37,882 nucleotides of DNA from Candidatus Sumerlaeia bacterium (GTDB taxonomy: Bacteria; Sumerlaeota; Sumerlaeia; SLMS01; JAHLLQ01). The stretch covers positions 1 through 37,882 of the forward strand of contig JAHCAW010000040.1 of the NCBI GenBank assembly GCA_019634695.1. Reading direction: 5' to 3'. Numbering within the stretch: the first letter of the stretch is position 1; the number at the start of each line of letters is the position of its first letter. The notes under the pieces were generated by a model. That model was not told where the DNA came from, did no database searches, and worked only from the letters and a program-made list of their open reading frames with translations. Positions 13,595-22,065 of this stretch are shown here, piece by piece. Made by a program: the position numbers and the translations under genes.

Positions 13595-14767
13595 CTACTT
13601 GTCCAGCACCTCGCGGAAGACGCGGCGGGCGTTTTCGGACATGACGCCGCGGATGGTGGCGTCGTCGAAGCCGCGGGTGCGCAGGCCTTCGACCACCTTG
13701 GGCCAGCCCGACGCCTTCTCGAGTCCGACAGGGAAGGCCCAGATGCCGTCGAAGTCCGAGCCGATGGCGACGTGGCGGGGGCCGGCGACGTGGATGGCGT
13801 GCTCGAGGTGGTCGAGGTAGTCGTCGATGGTGACGACGGCCTCGGGGGCGAGGGCGGCCTGGATGAGCAGGCGACGTTCCTCGCGGTAGTCGGGGTGGAG
13901 CCGGTTGCCGCCATAGCGTTGGGCGAGCGCCTCGATCTGCGGGGCGATGGACGCCTCGGCGGCTTCCCAGCCGGCCTCCCACTCCTTCTTGAGGAAGGTG
14001 GGCAGCAGCGCGATGCCGACGACGCCGCCGTTGGCGGCGATGGCGCGGAGTTGGTCGTCGGTCAGGTTGCGATCGTGATCGCACAGGGCCCGGCAGGCCG
14101 AGTGCGAGGCGACGACCGGGTCGGTGCTGATCGCGAGCGCGTCGTAGAAGGTGCGTTCGGAGACGTGGCTGACGTCGACGATCATGCCGATGCGGTTCAT
14201 TTCGCGGACGACGTCGCGGCCGAAGTCGGTCAGGCCCATCTTGTCGTCCTCGGTGTCGGACGACGATCCGGCCCACAGCAGGTTGTTGGTCCAGGCAAGC
14301 GTCATGCCGCGGATGCCGAGTCGGTGGAAGGTGCGCAGCAGGGCGAGATCGTTGTCGATGGGCGCGCCGCCTTCGAGCCAGAGCCAGACGGCGACGCGGC
14401 CGCTGGCGTGGATGGCGTCGGATTCGGCGACGGTGCGGGCCAGGGCGAACTCGTCGGCGTACTTCTCGGCCTGGAGCTCGAAGAGGTCGATCATCTGGAG
14501 CGCCCGTCGGGTGGACGCCATGCCGGTGAGCAGGCGCGAGTTGACCCAGACGGAGAGCACCTGGTCGCGCACGTTGCCCTCGCGCATCGTGCGCGTGTTG
14601 ACCTGGGTCCACTCCGGGGCGTTGCCGATCTCGACGCCGTAGTCGATCGCGCGCAGCAGGATGTCGGAGTGCAGGTCCATGACGGGGAAGTCGTTTGCCG
14701 CGCGTGCTTTGGGGGCGGCGCACGAGAGCGCCAGAGTGGCGAGGAGCAGAAGGAGGAGGGGCTTCAT
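13595..14767 (-). CDS. Membrane dipeptidase (peptidase M19), copy 2
   Basis: This 390-aa secreted dipeptidase has a signal peptide at residues 1-23 (KPLLLLLLATLALSCAAPKARA). The Cys at 16 is not in a canonical lipobox. All M19 zinc-site positions are present: His33 and Asp35 in DLHSD, Glu132 in WLEGG, His201 in DVSHVS, His222 in ASHSACRAL, and Asp338 in IGSDFDG. Members hydrolyse dipeptides, including L,D and D-containing ones, with two zinc ions. In an envelope-rich neighbourhood a role in recycling wall peptides is plausible but not shown. The gene follows a close paralogue by 53 nt on the same strand, indicating a tandem duplication. No strong Shine-Dalgarno is seen. Confidence 0.9.
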   Translation of the reverse strand: MKPLLLLLLATLALSCAAPKARAANDFPVMDLHSDILLRAIDYGVEIGNAPEWTQVNTRTMREGNVRDQVLSVWVNSRLLTGMASTRRALQMIDLFELQAEKYADEFALARTVAESDAIHASGRVAVWLWLEGGAPIDNDLALLRTFHRLGIRGMTLAWTNNLLWAGSSSDTEDDKMGLTDFGRDVVREMNRIGMIVDVSHVSERTFYDALAISTDPVVASHSACRALCDHDRNLTDDQLRAIAANGGVVGIALLPTFLKKEWEAGWEAAEASIAPQIEALAQRYGGNRLHPDYREERRLLIQAALAPEAVVTIDDYLDHLEHAIHVAGPRHVAIGSDFDGIWAFPVGLEKASGWPKVVEGLRTRGFDDATIRGVMSENARRVFREVLDK

Positions 14768-14820
14768 GGAGGAATCCGGTGTGAAGGCGCTAGTCGGAAG
14801 GATGAAGGCGATGGTTGGCC

Positions 14821-16038
14821 CTAGTCGAGAACTTCGCGGAAGACGCGGCGGACGTTTTCGAACATGACGTCGCGGATGGTTTGCTCGTCATGGCCGCGGG
14901 CGCGCAGGCCGGCGACGACGTTGGGCCAGTCGGCCGCGGACTCCAGACCCATCGGCAGGGTCGAGACGCCGTCGAAGTCCGATCCCATGGCGACGTGCTT
15001 GGGGCCGGCGATGCGGATGGCGTGATCGACGTGGTCGAGGAAGTCGTCGAGCGTGACGCGGTGCTCGGCGGGCATCGCTTCCTGCATCAGCAGGCGCCGC
15101 TCGTGGCGATAGTTCATGTCGCCGGTGTTTCCGTCGTAGCGCGCGGCCAGCGCGTCGAGTTGCGGCTGGATGGAGGCTTCGACGTCATGCACGACGTCGC
15201 GGGGCACTGCCTTGAGGATCGTCGGGAAGGCGGCGATGCCGACGACGCCGCCCTTGGCCGCCAGCGCGCGGAGTTGATCGTCGGTGAGGTTGCGATCGTG
15301 GTCGTGGAGTGCGCGGCATCCCGAGTGCGACGCCACGACAGGGGCCGTGCTCAGCTCGAGCACCTCGTAGAAGGTGCGCTGCGAGACATGGCTGACGTCG
15401 ACGATCATGCGCAGGCGATTCATCTCGCGGACGACCTCGCGGCCGAAGTCGGTCAGGCCCATGTCGTCGTCCTCGCGGTCGGAGGACGAGCCGGCCCACA
15501 ACAGGTTGTTGGACCAGGTGAGCGTCATGCCGCAGACGCCGAGGCGGTGGAAGGTGCGCAGCAGCGACAGGTCGTCATCGATGGGCGCGCCGCCCTCGAG
15601 CCAGAGCCACATCGCGATGCGTCCGCTGGCGTGGATGGCGTCGGACTCGGCAACGGTGCGGGCCAGGGCGATGTGGTCGGCGTTGCGTTCGGCCTGAAGC
15701 CCGAAGGCGTCGATCATCTGCAGGGCGCGGCGGGTGGCGGCCGGGCCGCGCACGCCGCGCGAGTCCACCCAGACCGAGAGCACCTGGTCGCGCACGTTGC
15801 CCTGGCGCATCTTGTCCGGCGTCACCTGCATCCAGGGGGCTTCGTCGCCCATGTCGGCACCGACGTTGAGCGTGCGGTTGAGGATGTCCGAGTGGAGATC
15901 CATGACGGGCACGGGTGCACTCTGGGCGGCGACCGGCGAGACTGCGGCAAGCGGAAGGGCGAGCAAGATCAGGGGCATGAGTCGGGTGACTTTGCGAAGG
16001 CGTTCGGAGTGGGACGACGGAAAGCGCAGGAATCGCAT
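14821..16038 (-). CDS. Membrane dipeptidase (peptidase M19), copy 1
   Basis: Taken from the ATG at 16038 this is a 405-aa protein. An alternative ATG at 15978 begins directly at the hydrophobic segment MPLILLALPLAAVSPVAAQS, and neither has a convincing ribosome-binding site. The mature protein is a full-length M19 dipeptidase with all metal positions kept (DLHSD, LWLEGG, DVSHVSQRTF, ASHSGCRAL, MGSDFDG). It is colinear with the next gene, sharing DLHSDIL, REGN/RQGNVRDQVLSVWV, ARTVAESDAIHASGR, LLWAGSSSD and SENA/ENVRRVFREVLD. The main differences are in the signal peptide and around the KE/TILKAVPRD segment. The pair is probably co-transcribed from upstream, where the parvulin gene ends 113 nt away. 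Confidence 0.88.
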   Translation of the reverse strand: MRFLRFPSSHSERLRKVTRLMPLILLALPLAAVSPVAAQSAPVPVMDLHSDILNRTLNVGADMGDEAPWMQVTPDKMRQGNVRDQVLSVWVDSRGVRGPAATRRALQMIDAFGLQAERNADHIALARTVAESDAIHASGRIAMWLWLEGGAPIDDDLSLLRTFHRLGVCGMTLTWSNNLLWAGSSSDREDDDMGLTDFGREVVREMNRLRMIVDVSHVSQRTFYEVLELSTAPVVASHSGCRALHDHDRNLTDDQLRALAAKGGVVGIAAFPTILKAVPRDVVHDVEASIQPQLDALAARYDGNTGDMNYRHERRLLMQEAMPAEHRVTLDDFLDHVDHAIRIAGPKHVAMGSDFDGVSTLPMGLESAADWPNVVAGLRARGHDEQTIRDVMFENVRRVFREVLD

Positions 16039-16151
16039 GGCAGGGCACGCAGAGGGGAGGATACCTGACACGTTGGCGCGTGCAGGCGATGGGGCAAGCG
16101 CAATGGCGGCGGTCCGAATCGGGCGAGCGGGTGGCGCGCGGCGCCGCTGCT

Positions 16152-17951
16152 TCACGGCACCATCATGCGGAATCGCCCTTGGCGCTCGAGTTCGGCGAGC
16201 TTCTCGCGGGCGGGGTTTTCGGCCAGGTCGCGTCGCCAGGCGGTGCGGGCGCGGGCGAGCAATTCGGTCTCGGCCGGCGCGACGCGTTCGGCCTGATCGG
16301 CCCGGTACAGCGCCACCACGGTGCCGTCGCCGCGGGGCAGCGGCGGCGTGAAGCGACCGACCGCGATGCTTTCCAGATCGACGGACCAGGCGCGGCGGGC
16401 CTGCGCGGCCGTGTAGTCGCCGGCGCGCTCGAACGTCACCGTGAAGTCGCCCTGATCGGGGCGGACGACGCGTTCGACGACGAACTGCGGCGAAACGTAG
16501 ACGATCGGGCCGTTGATGCGCGCGCGGTCTTCGAGCAGGCGTTCGGCCTCGCGGACGACGTCCTCGAGCAGCCCCTGCATGCGGGCGGCGATGGCGGCGC
16601 GCTCGGTGGGCCCCAGATCACGCGCCTCCTTGGGCGCCGCGGTCAGCTTCCACACGAACGACGCCCACTCGGGCGCCAGCTCGTCGCGGTGCGCCTGCAC
16701 GAAGGCGCGCAGCTCCTCGGCGGTCGGCTCGGGCACTTCGCGTTCGAGCTGAAGCGCCTTGCGCGCGGCGGCCAGCACGCCGGCCAGCTCGCGCGCCCGC
16801 ACGTATCCCCGATGCGAGTCGAATCCGTTGGCCGCAAGGTGCTGCGTGACCGCTTCGCACTCGACCACCAGACGCGTCGCAGCCGTCAATGGGCGCGACG
16901 GCCGGCGGCCGGTCTCGTTGGCCGTCTCGTCCGGGAACAGCGTGGCGAACTCGCCCTTGGTCAGCACGAAGCCGCCGACCAGCACGAGCTCCATGTCGTC
17001 CTCCAGCAGCGCGTAGTGGCGCACGCGATTGATCGGCAGTGCGGCCTCGACCACGCGCTGGATGTGGAACTCGAGCTGCTGGCGGAAGAAGCGGCGGGCC
17101 AGACGCGCGTGAATCTCCTCGCGCACTTCGTCAAAGGCGCGCGACCGCGCCGGCCGACGATTCAGCACCTCGTAAAGGTACACGCCGTCGCCCTGCACGA
17201 GCGGCGGCGAAATCTGGCTGATCGCCATGCGGAAGACCTCGTCCATCGTGTTGCGCCAGTCCGGGCCGCGACCGCGCACCAGGCGCATCGTGGCGCCGAC
17301 CGGTTGCTCGACGGCAAGGTCGGGGTGGCGGGCCAGCAGGCCGGTCACCCCGCCACCGCGAATCGCCTCGGCGCGCAGGGCATCGGCGCGAATCAGCGCG
17401 GCGGTGCGCTGCTCGCTGTCCTCCGGGTTTGCCAGCGGGATGCGGGCGCGCACGGCGTCCACCTCGGCGGGCACCTCGAAGCGCGCGCGATTCGTGCGGA
17501 AGTAGTGCAGCAGATCGTCGTTTGCGACGGTGACTTCGGGACGCACCACCAGGTCGGCGAAGACCATGAAGGCCACCGGCGCGGCGAGCACGCGCGAGCC
17601 CTTCTCGCGATACCAGGGCTCGACGGCGCCGGCCTCGATGGCCTCGCGCGCCAGCAAGCGGGCTTCGGCAAGGTCGCGCACCGCCTCGACGAGCGGACGC
17701 AGCGCCCGCGCATCGACCCCGTTCTGGCTGGCCAGGCGCGCCACCATCGGATCGCGGCCACGAATCGCCTGCCACAGGAAGACGTCCTCCTGCGTGATCG
17801 CCTCGCCCTCGAAGGTCGCCACCACCACGCCGCGGTCCGGGCGCCAGGTCTCCTCGATGAACGGATAGTCCGGCAGCGCGCACAGCCTGCCAGCCATCAG
17901 TGCCAGCAGCAGCGCCAGCGGGAAAAACCCGCGCCGTCCGAGCGTTGCCAT
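16152..17951 (-). CDS. SurA/PrsA-like parvulin-type peptidylprolyl isomerase
   Basis: Starting at ATG 17951 this is a 599-aa secreted protein with an N-terminal signal (GRRGFFPLALLLALMAGRLCA). The architecture is a helical chaperone-like N-domain containing VVVATFEGEAITQEDVFLWQAI, then a PpiC-like region (~160-290: LLHYFRTNRARFEVPAEVDAVRARIPLA...AGLLARHPDLAVEQ...DEVFRMAISQISPPLVQGDGVYLYEVLNRRPA). A second helical/PpiC-like half shows the same order (EELRAFVQAHRDELAPEWASFVWKL...IAVGRFTPPLPRGDGTVVALYRADQ). These features match SurA-type folding factors that escort envelope proteins. The gene begins 11 nt after the glycosyltransferase gene, so it is in the same operon. The upstream in-frame start at 18014 would overlap that gene and is not preferred. 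Confidence 0.75.
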   Translation of the reverse strand: MATLGRRGFFPLALLLALMAGRLCALPDYPFIEETWRPDRGVVVATFEGEAITQEDVFLWQAIRGRDPMVARLASQNGVDARALRPLVEAVRDLAEARLLAREAIEAGAVEPWYREKGSRVLAAPVAFMVFADLVVRPEVTVANDDLLHYFRTNRARFEVPAEVDAVRARIPLANPEDSEQRTAALIRADALRAEAIRGGGVTGLLARHPDLAVEQPVGATMRLVRGRGPDWRNTMDEVFRMAISQISPPLVQGDGVYLYEVLNRRPARSRAFDEVREEIHARLARRFFRQQLEFHIQRVVEAALPINRVRHYALLEDDMELVLVGGFVLTKGEFATLFPDETANETGRRPSRPLTAATRLVVECEAVTQHLAANGFDSHRGYVRARELAGVLAAARKALQLEREVPEPTAEELRAFVQAHRDELAPEWASFVWKLTAAPKEARDLGPTERAAIAARMQGLLEDVVREAERLLEDRARINGPIVYVSPQFVVERVVRPDQGDFTVTFERAGDYTAAQARRAWSVDLESIAVGRFTPPLPRGDGTVVALYRADQAERVAPAETELLARARTAWRRDLAENPAREKLAELERQGRFRMMVP

Positions 17952-17962
17952 TCCCACGGTCG

Positions 17963-19396
17963 TCACCGTCCTTTCCAGATTCGGCGCGCCGCGTACCACC
18001 AGCGCAGCGGCCACTTGCGACGCAATCGGGCCAGCGCCACGACGTCGCCCAGTATTCTGTCCACCTCGCCGGCGGCCTTCAGTGCCGCCCAGCGACGGGC
18101 TTCGAGTTCACGCACCTCGGTCCCGCGGGCCGAGCCGGCCGCCTCGCGGTCCGGCGCCCGAGACGGAGCCTCACACCAGTCGAGGAACCGTTTCAACGTT
18201 TCTTCGGGGGCGAAGTCGTGCAACGCCCGCCGGCGGGCCTCGGCCGCCCGGGTCGCCCAGGCCTCCCGCGAACGGGCCGCCTCGACCAACGCCGCCGCCA
18301 ACGCCCCGGCGTCCCCGGGCTCGACCACCGCCCCGGCCCCGTGTCGCTCGATCCACTCGGCGATCTCCGTCCCGCGCGTCGTGGCCACGGGCAGCCCGGC
18401 GCCCAGCATGTTCGTCAGGCGGTTGCGTGCCCCGAAACGGGTCTCCGTGTTGCGGCTGTCGATGTTGATCCCGACCGCCGCGCCGGCGTGCAGCGCCAGC
18501 ACCTGACCGGTCGGCACCCAGCCCAGCAGCGCACAGCGGTCGGCCGGCAGGCGCTCGCGGGCCAGGGCCTTGAAGCGCTCGAAGGTGCTGTCGTCGTGGC
18601 CTTGGACCGCGCCGCCAGTCGCCGCAAAGTGCAGGGTCGGCTCGCTGGCCAGCGCGCGCTCCAGCGCGTCGGCCAGCATCCCGATGTCGGTCCACGTGTT
18701 AAAGCCCCCGCTCCAGAGGACGACGGGTCGATCGCGCGGGACTTCGGTCGGCCAGTCGTTCGGCTTGATTGTTCCCCGTTGCAGGCCGGCGTAGAGCGCA
18801 TGGACGGCGTTCGGCACGGCCTCGGCAAACGGCCAGTCGAACGTCAGGCTGTTGAGGCGGCCGACGAGGGCGAGTTCGCCGTGCAGCGCGTCGGCCTGCC
18901 GGGCGCTGACCGTCGAGAAGCGGTCCGCGGCCAGCAGCACGCCGACCTCGAGGCGCCAGAAGTGATCGAGATCGCGGTCGTGGCCGACCAGCGTCGCGCG
19001 CGTCTGGCCCTCGGCCATGGTCCAGCCATTGAGGTCCGCCCAGAAGGGGGGCGCCGGCTCGGCGCGCGCCAGCAGGTACGCCGGCCAGGCGTTGACGCCC
19101 ACGCAGGCGTCGAAGCGCTCACTCGCCAACAAGCGGCGCAGATGCGGCACGATGTGCGCCTCGTCGTGCGTGGCGAAGGCGGTGTAGGCGATGCCGTCGG
19201 GGGTGTGCTCCTGGCGGGGCGCCTTGTCCTCCCCGGACTCGGTGCCGGGAATCGGAACGGTCAGCAGATGCACGTCGTGGCCGGCGGCGCGCAGGGGGCG
19301 GACGAAGTGCATCGTGCGCAGGCATTGGCCGCTGACGAGCCGGGTGTCCGGCGCGTCGAGCAGCGGTCCGGTGGCGACCACCAGCAGGCGCGCCAT
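17963..19396 (-). CDS. Glycosyltransferase, GT4-like (GT-B fold)
   Basis: This 477-aa protein has two Rossmann halves. The N-terminal half opens with ARLLVVATGPLLDAPDTRLVSGQCLRTMHFVRPLRAAGHDVHLLTVPI. The C-terminal half contains RPVVLWSGGFNTWTDIGMLADALERAL, LLGWVPTGQVLALHAGAAVGINID, and NRLTNMLGAGLPVATTRGTEIAEWI with a following GDAGALAAAL. This is the sugar-nucleotide binding pattern of family 4 enzymes. A Trp/Arg-rich C-terminus (KWPLRWWYAARRIWKGR) may contact the membrane surface. The ATG overlaps the TGA of the preceding GT2 gene by one base (TGATG), so the two are translationally coupled. The likely role is assembly of a surface glycan. Donor and acceptor are unknown. Confidence 0.8.
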   Translation of the reverse strand: MARLLVVATGPLLDAPDTRLVSGQCLRTMHFVRPLRAAGHDVHLLTVPIPGTESGEDKAPRQEHTPDGIAYTAFATHDEAHIVPHLRRLLASERFDACVGVNAWPAYLLARAEPAPPFWADLNGWTMAEGQTRATLVGHDRDLDHFWRLEVGVLLAADRFSTVSARQADALHGELALVGRLNSLTFDWPFAEAVPNAVHALYAGLQRGTIKPNDWPTEVPRDRPVVLWSGGFNTWTDIGMLADALERALASEPTLHFAATGGAVQGHDDSTFERFKALARERLPADRCALLGWVPTGQVLALHAGAAVGINIDSRNTETRFGARNRLTNMLGAGLPVATTRGTEIAEWIERHGAGAVVEPGDAGALAAALVEAARSREAWATRAAEARRRALHDFAPEETLKRFLDWCEAPSRAPDREAAGSARGTEVRELEARRWAALKAAGEVDRILGDVVALARLRRKWPLRWWYAARRIWKGR

Positions 19397-20295
19397 CAGG
19401 CAAGGCCCTCCCGACGCCGCACGTCCTCGATCTCGCGCCACTGCAGCACGGCCCACGCGTACGCGAGCGCCAGCGGCCAGAAGTTGTCCCACGGGCGATG
19501 GCCGGCCAGCCAACGCGCCTCCGCGCGCACCGCGCGCAGCAGCGCCCGCCCGCGACGGTGCTTCAGCAGAAAGCGCAGCCGGTTGCGATTGTACATCGTC
19601 AGAAACCGGCGGCTCATCTTCACGGTGGTCTGCGACTCGTGATGGATCACCGTCGAGGCGGGGTAGACGCGCACGTGCCAGTGGCGTCGGCGGGCGCGCT
19701 CGCACCAGTCCACTTCCTCGAAGTAGATCGGCCAGAAGCCCGCGTCGAGCAGGCCGATCTCGCGGACGGTCTGGCGACGGATCGCCAGCGCCGCGCCGGT
19801 GACGTAGTCGGCATCGAGCGGTTCGTGCACCTTCTGCTCGTCGAGCGTGGCGCCGTAGTCGAGGTGCTTGGTCAGCCCGTTGGGCTCGATCGTGCCGCCG
19901 AGGTGCTGGATGGTCTGGCGATCCGGGTACAGCAGGCGAACGCCCGCGATGCCGAGCCGGGGATCGTCGTGGAAGGCCGCATGCAGCGGCGCCAGCCAGT
20001 CGGTCTCGGGCTCGGTGTCGTCGTTGAGCAGCACCAGCACGTCGCCCGAGGCGTTGAGCAGGCCAAGGTTGTTGCCGCCGGCGAAGCCCAAATTGTGGGG
20101 GGCGCGGACCAGAAGCACCTCGGGATAGTGCTCGCGGACGAAATCGCTCGTGCCGTCGCTCGAGCCATTGTCGACGACGATGACCTCGTCGGCCGGCGGA
20201 TCGCACCGGCGCAGGGCGTCGAGCGGCATGGCGAGGCGCTCGCGCCCGTTCAAGGACACGATGACGATCGAGAACGTCAGGGGACGAGCGGCCAC
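19396..20295 (-). CDS. Glycosyltransferase family 2 (rhamnosyltransferase-like)
   Basis: This 299-aa protein starts at GTG 20295, with GGAGG 10 nt upstream. It has the GT-A nucleotide-binding start FSIVIVSLNGRERL, VDNGSSDGTSDFV (residues 41-53), NLGFAGGNNLGL, and the metal-binding LLNDDTEPETDWL (Asp92-Asp93). It also has the acceptor-side signature GAALAIRRQTVREIGLLDAGFWPIYFEEVDWCERARRRHWHVRVYPASTVIHHES. This signature is typical of WbbL/RfbF-type family 2 enzymes that add rhamnose or similar sugars in O-antigen or surface polysaccharide. The basic, Trp-rich C-terminus suggests membrane association. It is the first gene of the operon that continues with the GT4 enzyme and the parvulin protein. 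Confidence 0.85.
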   Translation of the reverse strand: MAARPLTFSIVIVSLNGRERLAMPLDALRRCDPPADEVIVVDNGSSDGTSDFVREHYPEVLLVRAPHNLGFAGGNNLGLLNASGDVLVLLNDDTEPETDWLAPLHAAFHDDPRLGIAGVRLLYPDRQTIQHLGGTIEPNGLTKHLDYGATLDEQKVHEPLDADYVTGAALAIRRQTVREIGLLDAGFWPIYFEEVDWCERARRRHWHVRVYPASTVIHHESQTTVKMSRRFLTMYNRNRLRFLLKHRRGRALLRAVRAEARWLAGHRPWDNFWPLALAYAWAVLQWREIEDVRRREGLA

Positions 20296-20477
20296 GCGGC
20301 GGGCGCCTCCGGCAGGTGGGGGGACGGTCCCCCCCGGGGCCGGGGCGGGAAAAGGCTTTTCCGAGGAGCCCAGGCAGCCGGGAGGGCCAAATTGGGCGTT
20401 GCCCGAGTCCGAGGGCTGCCGCAGGATGCGGGCAAGGTCCCGGCCAGCGGGCCATCCTTTCGATCGGAGTCAGTCGT
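20296..20477. promoter_or_regulatory. Divergent control region with three odd-centred palindromes
   Basis: This 182-bp spacer separates the minus-strand glycosyltransferase operon from the plus-strand serine hydrolase. It holds perfect palindromes with a single central base: GGGGGGAC-G-GTCCCCCC (20318-20334), GGAAAAG-G-CTTTTCC (20348-20362) and CCAA-A-TTGG (20387-20395). It also has GGGC-GTT..GCCC (20394-20404) and a wider pair GGCAGCC (20373-20379) / GGCTGCC (20414-20420). Clear -35/-10 pairs are not visible. Such sites could bind dimeric regulators serving both promoters, or form leader RNA stems. This is inference. Confidence 0.35.
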
Positions 20478-21752
20478 ATGAAGCGCATCCTGCTTGGGAA
20501 CATGGCCGCTTTGGCCGCTGCGATGGGTGTGGGCATTCTGGTGGCCGGGTGCGCGGGTCGCACGGAACCGCTGGCGGCTGCACCGCCGAGCCCGATCGCC
20601 GCGCCGGCCGTGGTGCTGCCCGCCGAAGTGCGCGAGCGCATGGACTCGGTGGTCGAAGCGGGCATCGCCGACGGGCGCATGCCCGGCGCGGTGTTGCTCG
20701 TCGGCGCCGGCGATCAGGTGGCCTACTTGAATTCCTACGGCAACCGATCGCTCGAACCCAACGTGCCGATGACGCCCGATACCGTCTTCGACCTCGCGTC
20801 GGTGTCGAAGGTCGTGGGCACGGCAACGGCCGCGATGCTGCTCATCGAGGACGGCAAGATGACGCTTGAGACCCGGGTGGCGGACCTGATCCCGGACTTC
20901 TCCGCGGGCGACAAGGGCAACGTCACGATCCGCGACCTGATGACGCACACCTCGGGGCTCAAGGCCTACGAGAACTGGCAGACCGCCGAGGCCATCCGCG
21001 GCGACGGCGAGAAGAGCGACGCCCTGATCCGCCGCATCGCCAGCCTCGACAAGTCCTACCAGACGGGCGAGCGCACCGTCTACTCGTGCCTGAACTTCCT
21101 GACGCTGGCGCGAGTGAACGAGATCGTCGCCGGCGAGAGCATGGAATCGCTGCTGAGCCGGCGCGTGTGGAAACCGCTCGGCATGAAGGACACCTCCTAC
21201 ATCCCGCGGCCGGACATGATCGCGCGTTGGGCGCCGACGTTCAAGGGCGCGCTGCCCGCCAGCCGCACGCCGGCCAGCACCCACGACCCGCTCGCCTTCT
21301 ACTACGGCTCGAGCACCCAGCACTGCCCGGGCAACGCCGGGCTGTTCTCGACCGCCCCGGACCTTGCCCAGTGGTGCCGCATGATCGCCAACGAGGGCGA
21401 GGTTGACGGCGTCCGCATCTTCAAGCCCGAGACGATCCGGTTGTGGACCAGCGTGCAGGCCCACGTGCCGGCGCACTCGGCGAACAATCCCGAAGGCGGC
21501 AATCCGATCAAGCGCGCGCTCGGCTTCCAGGTCTCGCGCGACATGCACCCCGACGGCCCCAGCGAATCGTGGATCAACCACACGGGCTACACGGGCACGT
21601 ACTTCTTCATCGACAAGAGCAAGAAGTCGTTCGTGTTGCTGCTGGCCAACGCCGTCTACAGCCAGGATCCGCCCCAGATGGGCCCGCCGCGCACCGGCGT
21701 CGCCCGTGCCCTCGTCCGCTACCAGTACGGCAGCGACAGCCCGGAGGAGTAA
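20478..21752 (+). CDS. Serine hydrolase lipoprotein of the beta-lactamase/class C family
   Basis: This 424-aa protein starts at ATG 20478 with GGAG at 20466-20469. The N-terminus is a lipoprotein signal with lipobox LVAGC (Cys25). The hydrolase core shows SxxK as Ser108-Val-Ser-Lys111 (LASVSKVVGT). TIRDLMTHTSGL follows at ~150. The YxN position reads Tyr202-Ser-Cys (VYSCLNF), and the C-terminal KTG-equivalent box is HTG (NHTGYTGT). The serine nucleophile and lysine are intact. The Cys in place of Asn/Asp at the third YxN position is unusual. Family members act as esterases, D-aminopeptidases or DD-peptidases rather than true beta-lactamases. Envelope anchoring fits a wall-peptide or ester substrate. 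Confidence 0.85.
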   Translation: MKRILLGNMAALAAAMGVGILVAGCAGRTEPLAAAPPSPIAAPAVVLPAEVRERMDSVVEAGIADGRMPGAVLLVGAGDQVAYLNSYGNRSLEPNVPMTPDTVFDLASVSKVVGTATAAMLLIEDGKMTLETRVADLIPDFSAGDKGNVTIRDLMTHTSGLKAYENWQTAEAIRGDGEKSDALIRRIASLDKSYQTGERTVYSCLNFLTLARVNEIVAGESMESLLSRRVWKPLGMKDTSYIPRPDMIARWAPTFKGALPASRTPASTHDPLAFYYGSSTQHCPGNAGLFSTAPDLAQWCRMIANEGEVDGVRIFKPETIRLWTSVQAHVPAHSANNPEGGNPIKRALGFQVSRDMHPDGPSESWINHTGYTGTYFFIDKSKKSFVLLLANAVYSQDPPQMGPPRTGVARALVRYQYGSDSPEE

Positions 21753-21799
21753 GGCGCGGCGGAAGTAGGTCGGCGAGAACGCTTGGCAGGCACACCCTT

Positions 21800-21838
21800 G
21801 GGCCTGTCGGACTTGACGTCCGGCGGGCCCACTGTTTA
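21800..21838 (+). terminator. Intrinsic terminator of the serine hydrolase gene
   Basis: A 13-bp stem (21800-21812 with 21818-21830, two G-U pairs in RNA) and a 5-nt loop TTGAC is followed by ACTGTTTAGG. It lies 48 nt after the hydrolase stop. The stem is strong and the U-tract short. Confidence 0.55.
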
Positions 21839-21842
21839 GGCT
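21813..21842 (+). promoter_or_regulatory. Candidate promoter of the small-protein/ART-like pair
   Basis: TTGACG (21813-21818), which overlaps the loop of the preceding terminator hairpin, is followed after 18 nt by TAGGCT (21837-21842). This resembles high-GC housekeeping promoters. It would start transcription about 40 nt before the ATG at 21891. Confidence 0.35.
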
Positions 21843-21890
21843 TTGGTTCACCCTCACCAGAGGGCGCGGTCTTATGGAAGGGGTGTATCC

Positions 21891-22058
21891 ATGACGAAGA
21901 CGCCAGAGCCGAAGTACCCCCCAATGGTCAAGGACCACCTTGAGACCGCCAAGCGCGTCATGGAGAAGGTGCTCAAGGATAAGGAAAGTGCGCAGAAGTT
22001 CCTGCAACAGACGGGCATTTATGATGCCGACGGGAACCTGACCGAGCACTACCGGTGA
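21891..22058 (+). CDS. 55-aa small protein, putative antitoxin partner
   Basis: This charged, mostly helical small protein contains KDHLETAKRVMEKVLKDKESAQKFLQQTGIYDADGNLTEHYR. The end pattern A..FL...GI.D.DG.LT..YR is one I associate with short genes placed directly before ART-like genes. The ATG at 21891 has GGAAGGGG upstream. An in-frame GTG at 21843 is less likely, since it would run through the leader. It ends 7 nt before the next gene's GTG, so the two are a cassette. No DNA-binding motif is obvious. Antitoxin function is inferred from size and position only. Confidence 0.65.
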   Translation: MTKTPEPKYPPMVKDHLETAKRVMEKVLKDKESAQKFLQQTGIYDADGNLTEHYR

Positions 22059-22065
22059 AGCGCGC

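Noticed and set aside
11484..13820. 778-aa plus-strand frame rich in Arg/Gln/His
   Set aside because: It is antisense to the DUF2339 membrane protein and has no recognisable domain.
16080..18506. 808-aa plus-strand frame
   Set aside because: It is a shadow of the parvulin and GT4 genes on the other strand. Composition is not protein-like.
20296..20477. Riboswitch in the leader of the serine hydrolase gene
   Set aside because: The palindromes do not match cobalamin, TPP, SAM or other consensus elements I know.
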